This document shows, piece by piece, positions 54,136 through 62,903 of a DNA stretch of 64,000 nt. This DNA comes from Prochlorococcus marinus subsp. marinus str. CCMP1375 (GTDB lineage: Bacteria > Cyanobacteriota > Cyanobacteriia > PCC-6307 > Cyanobiaceae): the NCBI RefSeq assembly GCF_000007925.1, contig NC_005042.1, positions 1,054,001-1,118,000 on the forward strand, written 5' to 3'. The position numbers and the translations under genes were made by a program. The notes beneath the pieces were generated by a model. It made no database searches, had not been told where the DNA came from, and saw only the letters and a list, made by a program, of their open reading frames with translations. Position 1 is the first letter of the stretch. Each line of letters starts with the position of its first letter.

Positions 54136-56067
54136 TTGACTTTAATTAGTCTAATAAATGCATCCAAGGATTTCGGAGTTCGTACTCTTTTTGAAAATCT
54201 AAATTTACATATAAATAATAAGGAAAGACTTGGCCTAATTGGCCCCAATGGAGCAGGCAAATCAACCCTTCTTAAAATAATTGCAGGGCTCGAACCTCTT
54301 ATGTCTGGAGAAAGGAAATGTTCTTCTTTGACCAAAGTGGCTTTGGTCGGGCAAGAGATTCACTTAAATAAACACAAATCTGTTTTACAAGAGGTTCTCA
54401 AAGGATGTGGCGAGAAAAGGGAGCTATTAATTCAATTCAATGAAGTAACTAAACAACTTGCAAGTTCTCCACACGACCAAATTCTTCTAAATAAGCTTGG
54501 CAGGGTCTCTGAGCGTATGGACGTATCAAAGGCATGGAATCTAGAGCAACAATGCCAAGAAGTGCTAAGAAGACTTGGCATTAGAGATGTTCATAAGTCT
54601 ATTAACGAACTCTCTGGTGGATATCGGAAAAGAGTAGGCTTAGCCTCAGCATTAGTTTCAAACCCTGATGTATTGCTTCTTGACGAACCAACGAACCACT
54701 TGGACGCATCAGCAGTTGAGTGGTTACAAGATTGGCTTCAAAATTATAAAGGGGCTCTAGTTCTTGTAACTCATGACAGATACGTCCTTGATAAGGTAAC
54801 TTCACAATTGATTGAGATTGAAAGAGGAAAGAGCTATAAATACATTGGAAACTACAGTAAATATTTAAACCAAAAGGTTCAACAAAAAGAATTAGAAGAG
54901 TCTTCGAACAAGAAATTTCAAAGCATATTAAAGAAAGAGTTGAAATGGTTAAAGCAAGGTCCTAAGGCAAGAAGCACTAAGCAGAAAGCAAGGCTTCAAA
55001 GAATTGCTGACATGCAATCTAATCAATTTACTGAGACTCAGACAAGTCTAAAGATGAATTCTTTATCACGAAGAATTGGCAAAAAAACAATAAACGCAGA
55101 AAAGCTTTCCATAACAATTAATGGGGCGATTCTCCTCGAAGATTTTAGTTATAGTTTTAGTTCAGAAGATCGCGTGGGCATCATTGGAGCAAATGGCAGT
55201 GGAAAGTCAACATTCCTAGATCTACTAGCAGGGAAAAGAGAGCCATGTAATGGAACAATTGAAGTAGGGGAGACAATTCAAATTGGCTACTTAGATCAAC
55301 ACACTAATGAGTTGACTGCAGGGAAAGGCTTAGAAAGAAAAGTTATAGAATTTGTTGAAGAAGCAGCTCAAAGAATTGATATAGGAGGGAAACAATATAC
55401 TGCTTCTCAATTGCTGGAACAATTCCTCTTTTCCCCTTCAGAACAACACAGTCCTATAGCGAAACTTTCGGGGGGGGAGAAAAGAAGATTAACCCTCTGT
55501 AAGATGCTTATTAAGGCACCTAATCTATTGCTTTTAGATGAACCAACAAATGATTTAGATATTAAGACACTTGCAGTTCTTGAAGATTTCATAGAAGATT
55601 TCAAAGGATGTGTTGTTGTCGTATCGCATGATAGATATTTCCTAGATCGAACAGTAGATAGAATTTTTAATTTTGAGAATAACCAATTAAACAGGTATGA
55701 AGGTAATTACAGTTCATTTCTTGAGCAAAGAAAAATAGCAAAAGGCAATCTAGAAGAACCTTATAAAGATAAAAGAATTGCGACAAAAACAAAGCACTCA
55801 GAAAAGTCAAATCAACTCTTAAAAGAAAAAAAGTTTAGCGTTGGGAAGCAAAAGAGATGCCTCAGTTTCAAAGAAAAAGAAGAGCTAAAAGAATTAGAAA
55901 GGGAATTACCTTTATTAGAAAAAGAAAAATCGTTGTTAGAAAAATGTATTCAAGAAAATCTCAATGGATCTAACATTGCAATTCAAAGCCAAAAACTTGC
56001 CGATATAATAGAAACTATTCAAAATTCAGAAGAGAGGTGGTTATATCTTAGTGATATCGACATTTGA
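54136..56067 (+). CDS. ABC-F family ATPase (Uup/EttA-like)
   Basis: A 643-residue soluble protein with two ABC ATPase domains and no membrane segment. Walker A1 is GPNGAGKST at residues 36-44 and Walker A2 is GANGSGKST; signatures are LSGGYRKR and LSGGEKRR; Walker B motifs are LLLDEPTNHLD and LLLDEPTNDLD. The inter-domain linker (about 240-300) is Lys-rich and the C-terminal tail (about 560-643) is a coiled coil as in Uup. ABC-F proteins act on the ribosome or DNA. The start is TTG with GGAG about 8 bp upstream. Confidence 0.92.
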   Translation: MTLISLINASKDFGVRTLFENLNLHINNKERLGLIGPNGAGKSTLLKIIAGLEPLMSGERKCSSLTKVALVGQEIHLNKHKSVLQEVLKGCGEKRELLIQFNEVTKQLASSPHDQILLNKLGRVSERMDVSKAWNLEQQCQEVLRRLGIRDVHKSINELSGGYRKRVGLASALVSNPDVLLLDEPTNHLDASAVEWLQDWLQNYKGALVLVTHDRYVLDKVTSQLIEIERGKSYKYIGNYSKYLNQKVQQKELEESSNKKFQSILKKELKWLKQGPKARSTKQKARLQRIADMQSNQFTETQTSLKMNSLSRRIGKKTINAEKLSITINGAILLEDFSYSFSSEDRVGIIGANGSGKSTFLDLLAGKREPCNGTIEVGETIQIGYLDQHTNELTAGKGLERKVIEFVEEAAQRIDIGGKQYTASQLLEQFLFSPSEQHSPIAKLSGGEKRRLTLCKMLIKAPNLLLLDEPTNDLDIKTLAVLEDFIEDFKGCVVVVSHDRYFLDRTVDRIFNFENNQLNRYEGNYSSFLEQRKIAKGNLEEPYKDKRIATKTKHSEKSNQLLKEKKFSVGKQKRCLSFKEKEELKELERELPLLEKEKSLLEKCIQENLNGSNIAIQSQKLADIIETIQNSEERWLYLSDIDI

Positions 56068-56205
56068 TCATTATATAAACAAACTTATGGTTAGAACTCA
56101 TAGCAGGGTTCAAATATGCTCACTAATCTTTTGTTTGATTTATCAATAGATGAATTGTATCTGCTAATTTTTTTTGCATACTCAATCCATAATTACCAAT
56201 CAAAA

Positions 56206-56502
56206 TCACCTGCGATTTCTACCTCCTCCGTAATCTGAGCGTCTACCATCCCTTGAATCTCTTCTAGGTTCAGCTTTGTTTACACGAATATTGCGCCCCA
56301 TCCATTCAACATCTTGAAGATCATCGATTGCTTTTTGCTCATCAGCTTCATTAACCATTTCAACAAAAGCGAATCCACGCTTTCTTCCAGTTTCACGATC
56401 AAGAGGGATCTTGCAATCTTTCACTTCTCCATAACTAGTGAAAACACCAATGATGTCTTCTTGTTCAGCATCAAAGGAAAGATTACCAATGAAAATTGTC
56501 AT
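56206..56502 (-). CDS. RRM-type RNA-binding protein
   Basis: A 98-residue single-RRM protein of the cyanobacterial Rbp class. RNP2 is IFIGNLSFD and RNP1 is KRGFAFVEM; the short tail is Arg/Gly-rich (RRDSRDGRRSDYGGGRNRR). The ATG at 56502 (MTIFIGNLS) is chosen over an upstream frame of 21 residues because RRM proteins of this class start right at the first beta strand. It is likely to act in mRNA binding under cold or stress. Confidence 0.92.
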   Translation of the reverse strand: MTIFIGNLSFDAEQEDIIGVFTSYGEVKDCKIPLDRETGRKRGFAFVEMVNEADEQKAIDDLQDVEWMGRNIRVNKAEPRRDSRDGRRSDYGGGRNRR

Positions 56503-56733
56503 ACAAAAAAAGGACCTAGGGAGGCAAAAAAACGAATGGTCCTCAAGGAAATTCTTTATTGCCAAAGCTCATAAGCTTAAGCCAATCTAGATAGCCATTT
56601 GGAGCAGACACTAATAGTTTATTTCAAGACAGCCTTCAATCAAGTGACTTATAAAGAATTTAATGAAAATAATTCCCTAAAACATCTATTAACCCAAAGA
56701 AGATCCTATGGTTGGTTGAACTAAATTCATCAA

Positions 56734-57165
56734 ATGGCGAATCCAGTTGAATTCGGCTCTTTTTATAAACTTCTTAGATCAGTAAGAGATGGGAGCGACG
56801 AAAAAAGCAAAGAATTAGAGTGGATGCTTGCTGAATATGAGCATGCAAAAGATGCTACAAGTGCATACGATGAACTAGGACAAATTTTTTGCCACCATGG
56901 AGTGATGGAATTGTACGATTATACAGGGACAGACAATATAAAATATATTAACACCCTAGATAAATCAGTATGGAATTACTTAGAAGTAAGAATGAACATA
57001 GGACTTGAAGACTATATGGTTAAATCTATGCTAACCCATGCAAAAGATCACCAACTAGCCAAAAAAGTTTCTGAAAAATGGAAATCTAACCTCAACGAGA
57101 TTGAATCTAATATAAAAGATCTTGCTAAATATGTAACGGACGGAATAGTTGAATTAATTATTTAA
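56734..57165 (+). CDS. Hypothetical protein, 143 aa
   Basis: A helical, charged protein beginning MANPVEFGSFYKLLRSVRDG, without membrane segments. WMLAEYEHAKDATSAYDELG suggests helical repeats. Good residue balance and a clear ATG support the gene, but no domain is recognised. Confidence 0.6.
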   Translation: MANPVEFGSFYKLLRSVRDGSDEKSKELEWMLAEYEHAKDATSAYDELGQIFCHHGVMELYDYTGTDNIKYINTLDKSVWNYLEVRMNIGLEDYMVKSMLTHAKDHQLAKKVSEKWKSNLNEIESNIKDLAKYVTDGIVELII

Positions 57166-57489
57166 ATACTGCGCGTTTCACTTTTCTATATATGTCATTA
57201 AATAACTTTAGCCGTACAGTTGCTATTGCTTAAGTGTTGAAAGGTTTTCTAAATTGTTAGTTTATGACTTAAGGTCAATAGCTTGTAGAAACTTGTACTC
57301 AAAAAAGCCCCCATAGCATAATTCATAGGCTATTCTTTCCAAATGGCCTATTTTAATAGGCATTTCATAACTATCTCCTCAAAAGAAGGGTCAATTATTT
57401 GAATTGGCTCAAAAACAACCTGCCTCATCAAGTTTAAGGAGTAGCGTTTGATACTTATATTAGGTATCTTGAAGTAGTTCAATAAAAAC
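57166..57489. other. Spacer before the small gene at 57490
   Basis: About 320 bp without a credible frame. It contains runs such as AAAAAAGCCCCCATAGC (57301-57317) but no paired stem that would make a terminator. No RNA gene recognised. Confidence 0.45.
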
Positions 57490-57699
57490 ATGCAAGAAGT
57501 TAATTCAGCCATTGAATCACTATCCCTTGCAGTGATTCATGTTTTAGACAGATCAAAGCATCTAAAAGGTAAAGACCAATATGCTCTAATCAATGAATTT
57601 GCCGAATGGATTGTAGATCTACCTAGCTATGAAGATGTTGTAGCGTTCCCAGATATGACTATAGAAGACCCTGACAATCCTATTATCGAGAATATATAA
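57490..57699 (+). CDS. Small hypothetical protein, paralogue of the gene at 44837
   Basis: A 69-residue protein: MQEVNSAIESLSLAVIHVLD, then LKGKDQYALINEFAEWIVDL, then an acidic tail. The middle block aligns with LQGKDRRALIMEFKEWLIEE in the protein at 44837, with the same order of parts. It lies 47 bp before the 2OG oxygenase-like gene on the same strand. The function is unknown. Confidence 0.65.
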   Translation: MQEVNSAIESLSLAVIHVLDRSKHLKGKDQYALINEFAEWIVDLPSYEDVVAFPDMTIEDPDNPIIENI

Positions 57700-57746
57700 G
57701 AAAAGAAAACTCAAATGAACTCAGCAATAGGTCTTAAAATGTGCAT

Positions 57747-58379
57747 ATGGAATTAATTGCCCGTTATCATAATAAAGGGTTTGAATCTGTTGCTGATGGT
57801 GTTATAGCATTCTTTAATAGACGTCCAGACTTACACCGGAAAGGCATCTCTTTTGATAGCAAAGAATATTCTTCTGCAACAGAATCTAAGGTTTCAACTG
57901 ATATAAGTCTTGTAGCTATTGACCAGTCAGACCCAGAAGCATATGCATTATCTGAAGTGATAATGCGTGGTGTCGATGCTGCTCTAAATCGCTATCTAAT
58001 TGAACGGCCTCTCTTTAAAACTTGTTGTCCAGAACAATCTCTTTTCGTTAACCCAATCTTCAACTTACAAAGATATGCGCCAAATGAAGGCTTCAAGCAA
58101 TGGCATTGTGATTGGGCTACTAATGAAGAGATTACAAAACCTATATATCGAGTACTTGCATGGATACTTTATTGCAATGATGTTGATTCAGGAGGAACCG
58201 AATTTCATTGGCAAGAACATCATGAATCGGCTAAACGAGGCAAACTTATAATTTTCCCAGCAGGCTTATCTCATATTCATAGAGGACGCATAACAAAAAC
58301 CGCAACCAAAACAATTGCAACAGGATGGATTAATGCAGGCAATAAAAAAACATTCATTTCCAGATTAGCGCAGAGCTAA
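57747..58379 (+). CDS. 2-oxoglutarate/Fe(II)-dependent oxygenase-like protein
   Basis: About 210 residues from the ATG at 57747 (a GTG two codons earlier is also in frame). The Fe(II) facial triad is plausible: His and Asp in QWHCDW and a second His in SHIHRG, with the 2-oxoglutarate-binding Arg likely in RGRITKTATKTIA. The segment GGTEFHWQEHHESAKRGKLI, then IFPA, is typical of prolyl 4-hydroxylase-like folds. The substrate is unknown. Confidence 0.8.
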   Translation: MELIARYHNKGFESVADGVIAFFNRRPDLHRKGISFDSKEYSSATESKVSTDISLVAIDQSDPEAYALSEVIMRGVDAALNRYLIERPLFKTCCPEQSLFVNPIFNLQRYAPNEGFKQWHCDWATNEEITKPIYRVLAWILYCNDVDSGGTEFHWQEHHESAKRGKLIIFPAGLSHIHRGRITKTATKTIATGWINAGNKKTFISRLAQS

Positions 58380-58423
58380 AAAGCTCCTAATAAGAATTTA
58401 GCTAACAAGTCAATTTTAAATCA

Positions 58424-59344
58424 ATGGAAATTGTTTATCTCCTTTTTGAATTAATTCCCTGCCTTTCCATAGGGTATCTGATTGGACGATTCAATCAAAA
58501 CTTATCTTTAAAAATAGCAAAGCCTCTTACGACTTTTGGTATCCCAATAAGTTTGATGGGACTTCTTCTGAAATCTGGAATGAATTGGCAGTTAATAGAA
58601 GCTGCCGCTATTGCCCTTTTAACAATAGGAATATCCATTTTTATTATTAATATATCTCCATCACTTCAAAATCTTTTTTCAAATCAAACCTTTTTATTAG
58701 GTAGTCATTTTGGTAATACAGGCTATTTTGGGATTCCAATCTCATTAGCATTACTTCCTACAGAGGCTCTCAGCTTTAGTATTGGTTTTGATATTGGAGC
58801 CACTTTAATAATCTGGAGCTTAGGGCCATTGATAATGGCTCATACTGAAAATAGATCTAAGAAAATTTCTCAATGGAGAATTTTTCTTAGATCTATTTTA
58901 AATAGTCCTGCAAGCAAAGGTCTACTTGGGGCCCTAGTAGTTCAATGCACTCCATGGAATCAACAGATTACTTCTTTTCTTTGGATGCCTTCGAAAATTG
59001 TCATTTTTTTGGCTCTTATCATTGTTGGTATGCGAATTAGTTTTCTAAATATCTCTAAAAACAAATCTGCCCTTACTCAAATCATGCTTATCAAAAATGC
59101 TTTAACAATTAAATTACTTTTTCTTCCTAGCCTAATGCTGAGTATATGCACAATCCTTAAGGTCGGCACCACAATGAGAAATTCATTGGTTCTTCAAGCT
59201 GCCACTCCTACTGCAATCTCAATACTTCTAATCTCTGAAGCTAGTGCAAAAAATCAAAATTCAGCTCGATCATTAGTGGTATGGAGCACTTGTTTCTCTC
59301 TAATTTCAATACCTCTTTGGGCAATGGTTTTAAAAATTAGCTAG
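58424..59344 (+). CDS. AEC family transporter (auxin efflux carrier type)
   Basis: A 306-residue protein with about ten hydrophobic helices in two five-helix halves. Family blocks include PLTTFGIPISLMGLLLKSG and HFGNTGYFGIPISLALLP (the N-x-x-x-x-G-x-P motif of membrane carriers), and the C-terminal LVLQAATPTAISILLIS. The substrate is unknown; bacterial members transport organic acids. Confidence 0.85.
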   Translation: MEIVYLLFELIPCLSIGYLIGRFNQNLSLKIAKPLTTFGIPISLMGLLLKSGMNWQLIEAAAIALLTIGISIFIINISPSLQNLFSNQTFLLGSHFGNTGYFGIPISLALLPTEALSFSIGFDIGATLIIWSLGPLIMAHTENRSKKISQWRIFLRSILNSPASKGLLGALVVQCTPWNQQITSFLWMPSKIVIFLALIIVGMRISFLNISKNKSALTQIMLIKNALTIKLLFLPSLMLSICTILKVGTTMRNSLVLQAATPTAISILLISEASAKNQNSARSLVVWSTCFSLISIPLWAMVLKIS

Positions 59345-59528
59345 ATCAACAGGATTTTGTTCTAATTGACTTATTTTCAAGTGCTGCACTTAAAAAGTCT
59401 AGGTTAAAGACTAATTTGAGAGAAACCTTTAAGTTCTGAAAGCAAAGAATTTATCGCATTTAGTTTCATTTCTTGTCATTGTGTAAGAGATCTAACTCTT
59501 TTAGTTCAATAACAATTATCAAAAAAGC

Positions 59529-59774
59529 ATGTCAACTCAAGAACTACTAGAGGATTCACTCAAAGAACCTGCTATAGGGCAAACATCCAAATTCCAATGG
59601 CATGCTACACCTATTGGGATAGCTGCCTTATGTAAACAAGAAATTTCTGATTCTTCTAAAAACTCTTATGAAGATGCTCTTAAAGAAGGGCTAGAGGTTG
59701 GACTTGACCTAAGTAGAGAAGAAAGAGAATCTCATTATTCCAAAAAAGGATTGGTAATTCTTTTCTATTCATAG
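59529..59774 (+). CDS. Small hypothetical protein, 81 aa
   Basis: A soluble protein beginning MSTQELLEDSLKEPAIGQTS. Central helical acidic repeat-like segments (NSYEDALKEGLEVGLDLSRE) end in YSKKGLVILFYS. No domain recognised. It is preceded by an AT-rich promoter-like region. Confidence 0.5.
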   Translation: MSTQELLEDSLKEPAIGQTSKFQWHATPIGIAALCKQEISDSSKNSYEDALKEGLEVGLDLSREERESHYSKKGLVILFYS

Positions 59775-59962
59775 AGATTAATTAAAGGAAAAACGACTTA
59801 AGTTAATTGATAATTTTTACTTTGACTCAATACAAATCCTTTTTATTGTTTGTTAACGCAATTTGATTTCAAGAAAATAGTCTTTAAAATCATCTATTTT
59901 TGTTGTTTACCTTTTACAAAAGTTGATTTTCTTATCACCATAGGGAAAGTAGTTATTTGATA

Positions 59963-61270
59963 ATGAAGCTCTCAAGACAAGGTATTCAAAAGAGTTTAGG
60001 TCCTGGGATTGTTTTAGCTGGTGCATGTATTGGTGGGTCGCATTTAATGTCATCTACTACAGCTGGTGCAAAATTTGGATTTGCCTTAGTGGGCTTGATA
60101 TTACTTACCAATTTATTGAAATATCCTTTTTTATTGGTCGGCACTCGCTTTACTGCTGTTACGGGACTTTCATTATTAGAAGGCTTTAAAGCTCGAAACT
60201 CAATATATCTACCTCTTTATTTAGTAATTGGCCTAATAACAGGGACATTTACTATTGCCGCAGTTAGCTTTGTCACTGGTCTTCTACTCACAAATATTCC
60301 TTTTTTATCAACCATCCCACCTATGGATTTATCTATTGGAGTTTTAGTTGCAAGTGGCATAATCTTGCTGCTCGGACATTACAAAGCACTAGATAAAATC
60401 TCAAAAATCCTTGTGTTGATGCTAACTCTCTTAACAAGTTTTGCAGTTATATCTCTATTACAGCGTGGTTCTCTCGGGAATATCGACATTAATTTTATTG
60501 ACAGCAATCCAAGTCCTTGGACACTTTCAAATCTATCGTTTTTAATTCCATTAATGGGTTGGATGCCTGGTCCTGTTGAATTATGTGTTTGGCCTTCTCT
60601 CTGGATGTTCTCAAGATCAAGAGATACAAAATACACCGCAAATCTTCAAGAAGCTGAATTTGATTTTAATCTTGGATATTTAATTACTGTCATTACATCA
60701 CTTTTATTTGTCTCTCTTGGTGCATTCACCATGTATGGGAGTGGCGAGGTGATGCTTTCAGAAAGTGGGGTTTCTTTTGCCCAAAATCTTATTCGTCTAT
60801 ATACATCTTCAATGGGGGATTGGGCTAAGTGGGTCATTATCCCAGCATCTTTTGCCGCAATGTTCAGTACGACATTGACATGCTTAGATGCATATCCTCG
60901 AAGTATTTCAGCAGTTCAAGGACTTCTTCAAGGAAAAGATAGAGGAATAACCTCATCCTTGTCTGAAAGGAAGCGACTACAATTTTGGATTGTTATACAT
61001 ATTTTCACTTCTTTAACTGCGCTTCTAATCGCAAAATCAGGAGGCATAAGTGTTAAAGATTTTGTCTTTGGAGCTATGACAGGCAGCTTTTTAACCGCAC
61101 CTATATTTGCTTGGATGGCAATGGATACTCTTAATAGCTCATTAGTATCTAAAAAATATCGCTATAGTCCTTTAATGAATTTATTATGTTGGGTCGGCCT
61201 ATCTTTCCTTGGAGGGTTTAGTTTGCTTTTCATTGCAAACTCTTTTTTTGGCTTAGGAATTGTAAATTAA
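59963..61270 (+). CDS. Divergent Nramp-family transporter
   Basis: A 435-residue membrane protein with about eleven helices. The N-terminal GPGIVLAGACIGGSHLMSST, then TAGAKFG, aligns with the first helix of Nramp metal carriers, but the DPGN metal motif is replaced by IGGSH. Likewise the helix-6 region does not show the usual MPH. The substrate is therefore uncertain (perhaps Mg2+, another ion or an organic substrate). The ATG at 59963 is preferred to TTG two codons before. Confidence 0.82.
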   Translation: MKLSRQGIQKSLGPGIVLAGACIGGSHLMSSTTAGAKFGFALVGLILLTNLLKYPFLLVGTRFTAVTGLSLLEGFKARNSIYLPLYLVIGLITGTFTIAAVSFVTGLLLTNIPFLSTIPPMDLSIGVLVASGIILLLGHYKALDKISKILVLMLTLLTSFAVISLLQRGSLGNIDINFIDSNPSPWTLSNLSFLIPLMGWMPGPVELCVWPSLWMFSRSRDTKYTANLQEAEFDFNLGYLITVITSLLFVSLGAFTMYGSGEVMLSESGVSFAQNLIRLYTSSMGDWAKWVIIPASFAAMFSTTLTCLDAYPRSISAVQGLLQGKDRGITSSLSERKRLQFWIVIHIFTSLTALLIAKSGGISVKDFVFGAMTGSFLTAPIFAWMAMDTLNSSLVSKKYRYSPLMNLLCWVGLSFLGGFSLLFIANSFFGLGIVN

Positions 61271-61323
61271 TTAAAATCCCTAATTTAAAGACCTACACTC
61301 ATCATTAGGTATTAAGAGTCGAA

Positions 61324-61662
61324 TTATCCAAATACTCTTCCATCCCAACCCCAAGAATCTGGAGATACATCTTCAAATGCTATATAAATACGATTAGTAG
61401 GTATTGTCGTGTTCTTTGAAATAATTTCGCAAAAAGCCGCTGTCATTTTCGCAGGTGTGATTGCCCCAATCGATTTAATCTCAACATAACAACAGGGTGC
61501 ATTAGTGCCTGCGAATGTCATGGGTACATTTGTTTGCATCAAAGTCATTACATAACTTTCTGGTTTACCAGTTAAAGCAGACAATTCTTTTGAAAGTTCT
61601 TTCAGTAACGTTTGAGGCTTTTCAAATTGAGCTACTGAAGTCCGAACATTAATTAACGGCAT
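61324..61662 (-). CDS. MIF-like tautomerase
   Basis: A 112-residue homologue of macrophage migration inhibitory factor. The catalytic N-terminal Pro is present (Pro2 after Met in MPLINVRTSV), as are the YVMTLMQTNVPMTFAGTNAP segment and the C-terminal WGWDGRVF. A Prochlorococcus MIF homologue has been characterised as a tautomerase, as I recall. Its physiological role in cyanobacteria is unknown. Confidence 0.93.
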   Translation of the reverse strand: MPLINVRTSVAQFEKPQTLLKELSKELSALTGKPESYVMTLMQTNVPMTFAGTNAPCCYVEIKSIGAITPAKMTAAFCEIISKNTTIPTNRIYIAFEDVSPDSWGWDGRVFG

Positions 61663-61754
61663 TGAAATAATTCCGAAAAAATAGAAAATGAAACTTAACT
61701 ATCTTTCTAGCATTGATTTAGGATCTTTACCTTGACAATTCTTTAAGAATAGAA

Positions 61755-62147
61755 TTATTGGGTGCTTTGATAAGAATGCTTTCTCAATACTTCAATGTCA
61801 ATTATTTCTAGCGTGCTAATTTCAGTTGCCTCTAGCCTAACCCAAGGAGCCATCCCATCATCATAAGCTTGCTTCCATCTTAGAGCACATAAACACCAAT
61901 GATCGCCGTCTTTTAATCCTGGAAAATCAAACTGGGGAATTGGCGTAGATAAATCATTCCCTTGTGCTTTGCTATATCTCAAAAAAGCTTCACTCACTAC
62001 ACAACAAATAGAATGTTTACCAACATCGGAAGAATCTGTTTTACAACTACCGTCTCTATACCAACCAGTAATTGGATTGCAGCTACACTGTTGTAATGGT
62101 TCTCCAAGAACATTCTTAGATTTAATTGAATCTGAAATATTAACCAT
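61755..62147 (-). CDS. DUF2237 family protein
   Basis: A 130-residue Cys-rich protein. The signature NVLGEPLQQCSCNPITGWYR, then DGSC, followed by HSICCVVSEAFLRYSKAQGN, then DLSTP, and GLKDGDHWCLCALRWKQAYD, fits DUF2237, with the conserved Cys positions likely to bind metal. The function is unknown. About 90 bp separate it from the MIF gene on the same strand. Confidence 0.9.
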   Translation of the reverse strand: MVNISDSIKSKNVLGEPLQQCSCNPITGWYRDGSCKTDSSDVGKHSICCVVSEAFLRYSKAQGNDLSTPIPQFDFPGLKDGDHWCLCALRWKQAYDDGMAPWVRLEATEISTLEIIDIEVLRKHSYQSTQ

Positions 62148-62463
62148 AATTAATCAAATAAAGCTTCAAGTCCGCTTAACTGCCAAAGCATTATGCCTCT
62201 CGAACCTACAATAGAAAAGGAAAGGCAAGCCAAAGCAACGCATAAAAGACAATGTGGAAACCCCATTTAGGCTTTTAAGACTATTTAAGTCATAGCAGAA
62301 AACGTTAGATCAAGCAGAATATTCATTTCTCTTTCCATTATTTGTTTAAAACTATATGCAAGGTTATATAGGAAGGTAAAACCATGAAAAAAACAAGCAT
62401 AAAGGATGTTTCCTTGGATTCAGAATCAAGCAAATAAATATAGGAAGCTCTAATTCTTCTTAA
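62148..62463. other. Spacer with a 25-codon frame
   Basis: About 315 bp between two minus-strand genes. A plus-strand 25-codon frame at 62193-62270 (MPLEPTIEKERQAKATHKRQ and five more residues) has a strikingly protein-like composition, but it is too short to call and may be a remnant. Nothing else supported was seen. Confidence 0.4.
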
Positions 62464-62724
62464 TTAATTATTGAGTTCTTTTTCCGCGCACTCTATAGCG
62501 GAGTTTTGATCATTCTTACCTTCATCAACAATTGCTGTTAAAGCACAATTACAAAACGCTTCTATAGCTGTTTCAGGAACACCAATTACAGCAGGGTTTG
62601 ATTTTGAAGCAAGAATGCAATCTTTGAATTGATCTTGTGGGAAAGCATTCACTTTTGGAGAAAAAGAAACCATCATCAAAAAAGAAAACCATACCAAAGT
62701 GAAATTCAAGAATAATTGCGTCAT
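62464..62724 (-). CDS. Small secreted Cys-containing protein
   Basis: An 86-residue protein with a signal peptide (about residues 4-27, ending KVNAF) and four Cys in the mature part (FKDCILASKS, FCNCALTAI, IECAEKE), which could form two disulfides in the periplasm. No family recognised. Confidence 0.6.
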   Translation of the reverse strand: MTQLFLNFTLVWFSFLMMVSFSPKVNAFPQDQFKDCILASKSNPAVIGVPETAIEAFCNCALTAIVDEGKNDQNSAIECAEKELNN

Positions 62725-62903
62725 TAATTTAAAAGGCTGAGAGGTAGATAAATATCTTATAATTACTAATAAGGTTATTAATATGAAGAGACACCTTATT
62801 TAATTTAAATCTTTAAAAAATATTTTAGGAACCTAAGTGTTCTTAATAATAGCTTCTTAAAGAATGAGTAAGGTCAAGTCCTTACATTCAAACCATAAGT
62901 AAA

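Noticed and set aside
56095-56125. GGGTTCAAAT resembling a tRNA T-arm
   Set aside because: No matching stems around it; isolated similarity in AT-rich DNA.
62193-62270. 25-codon plus-strand frame
   Set aside because: Protein-like composition but too short to support, with no partner or ribosome-binding site.
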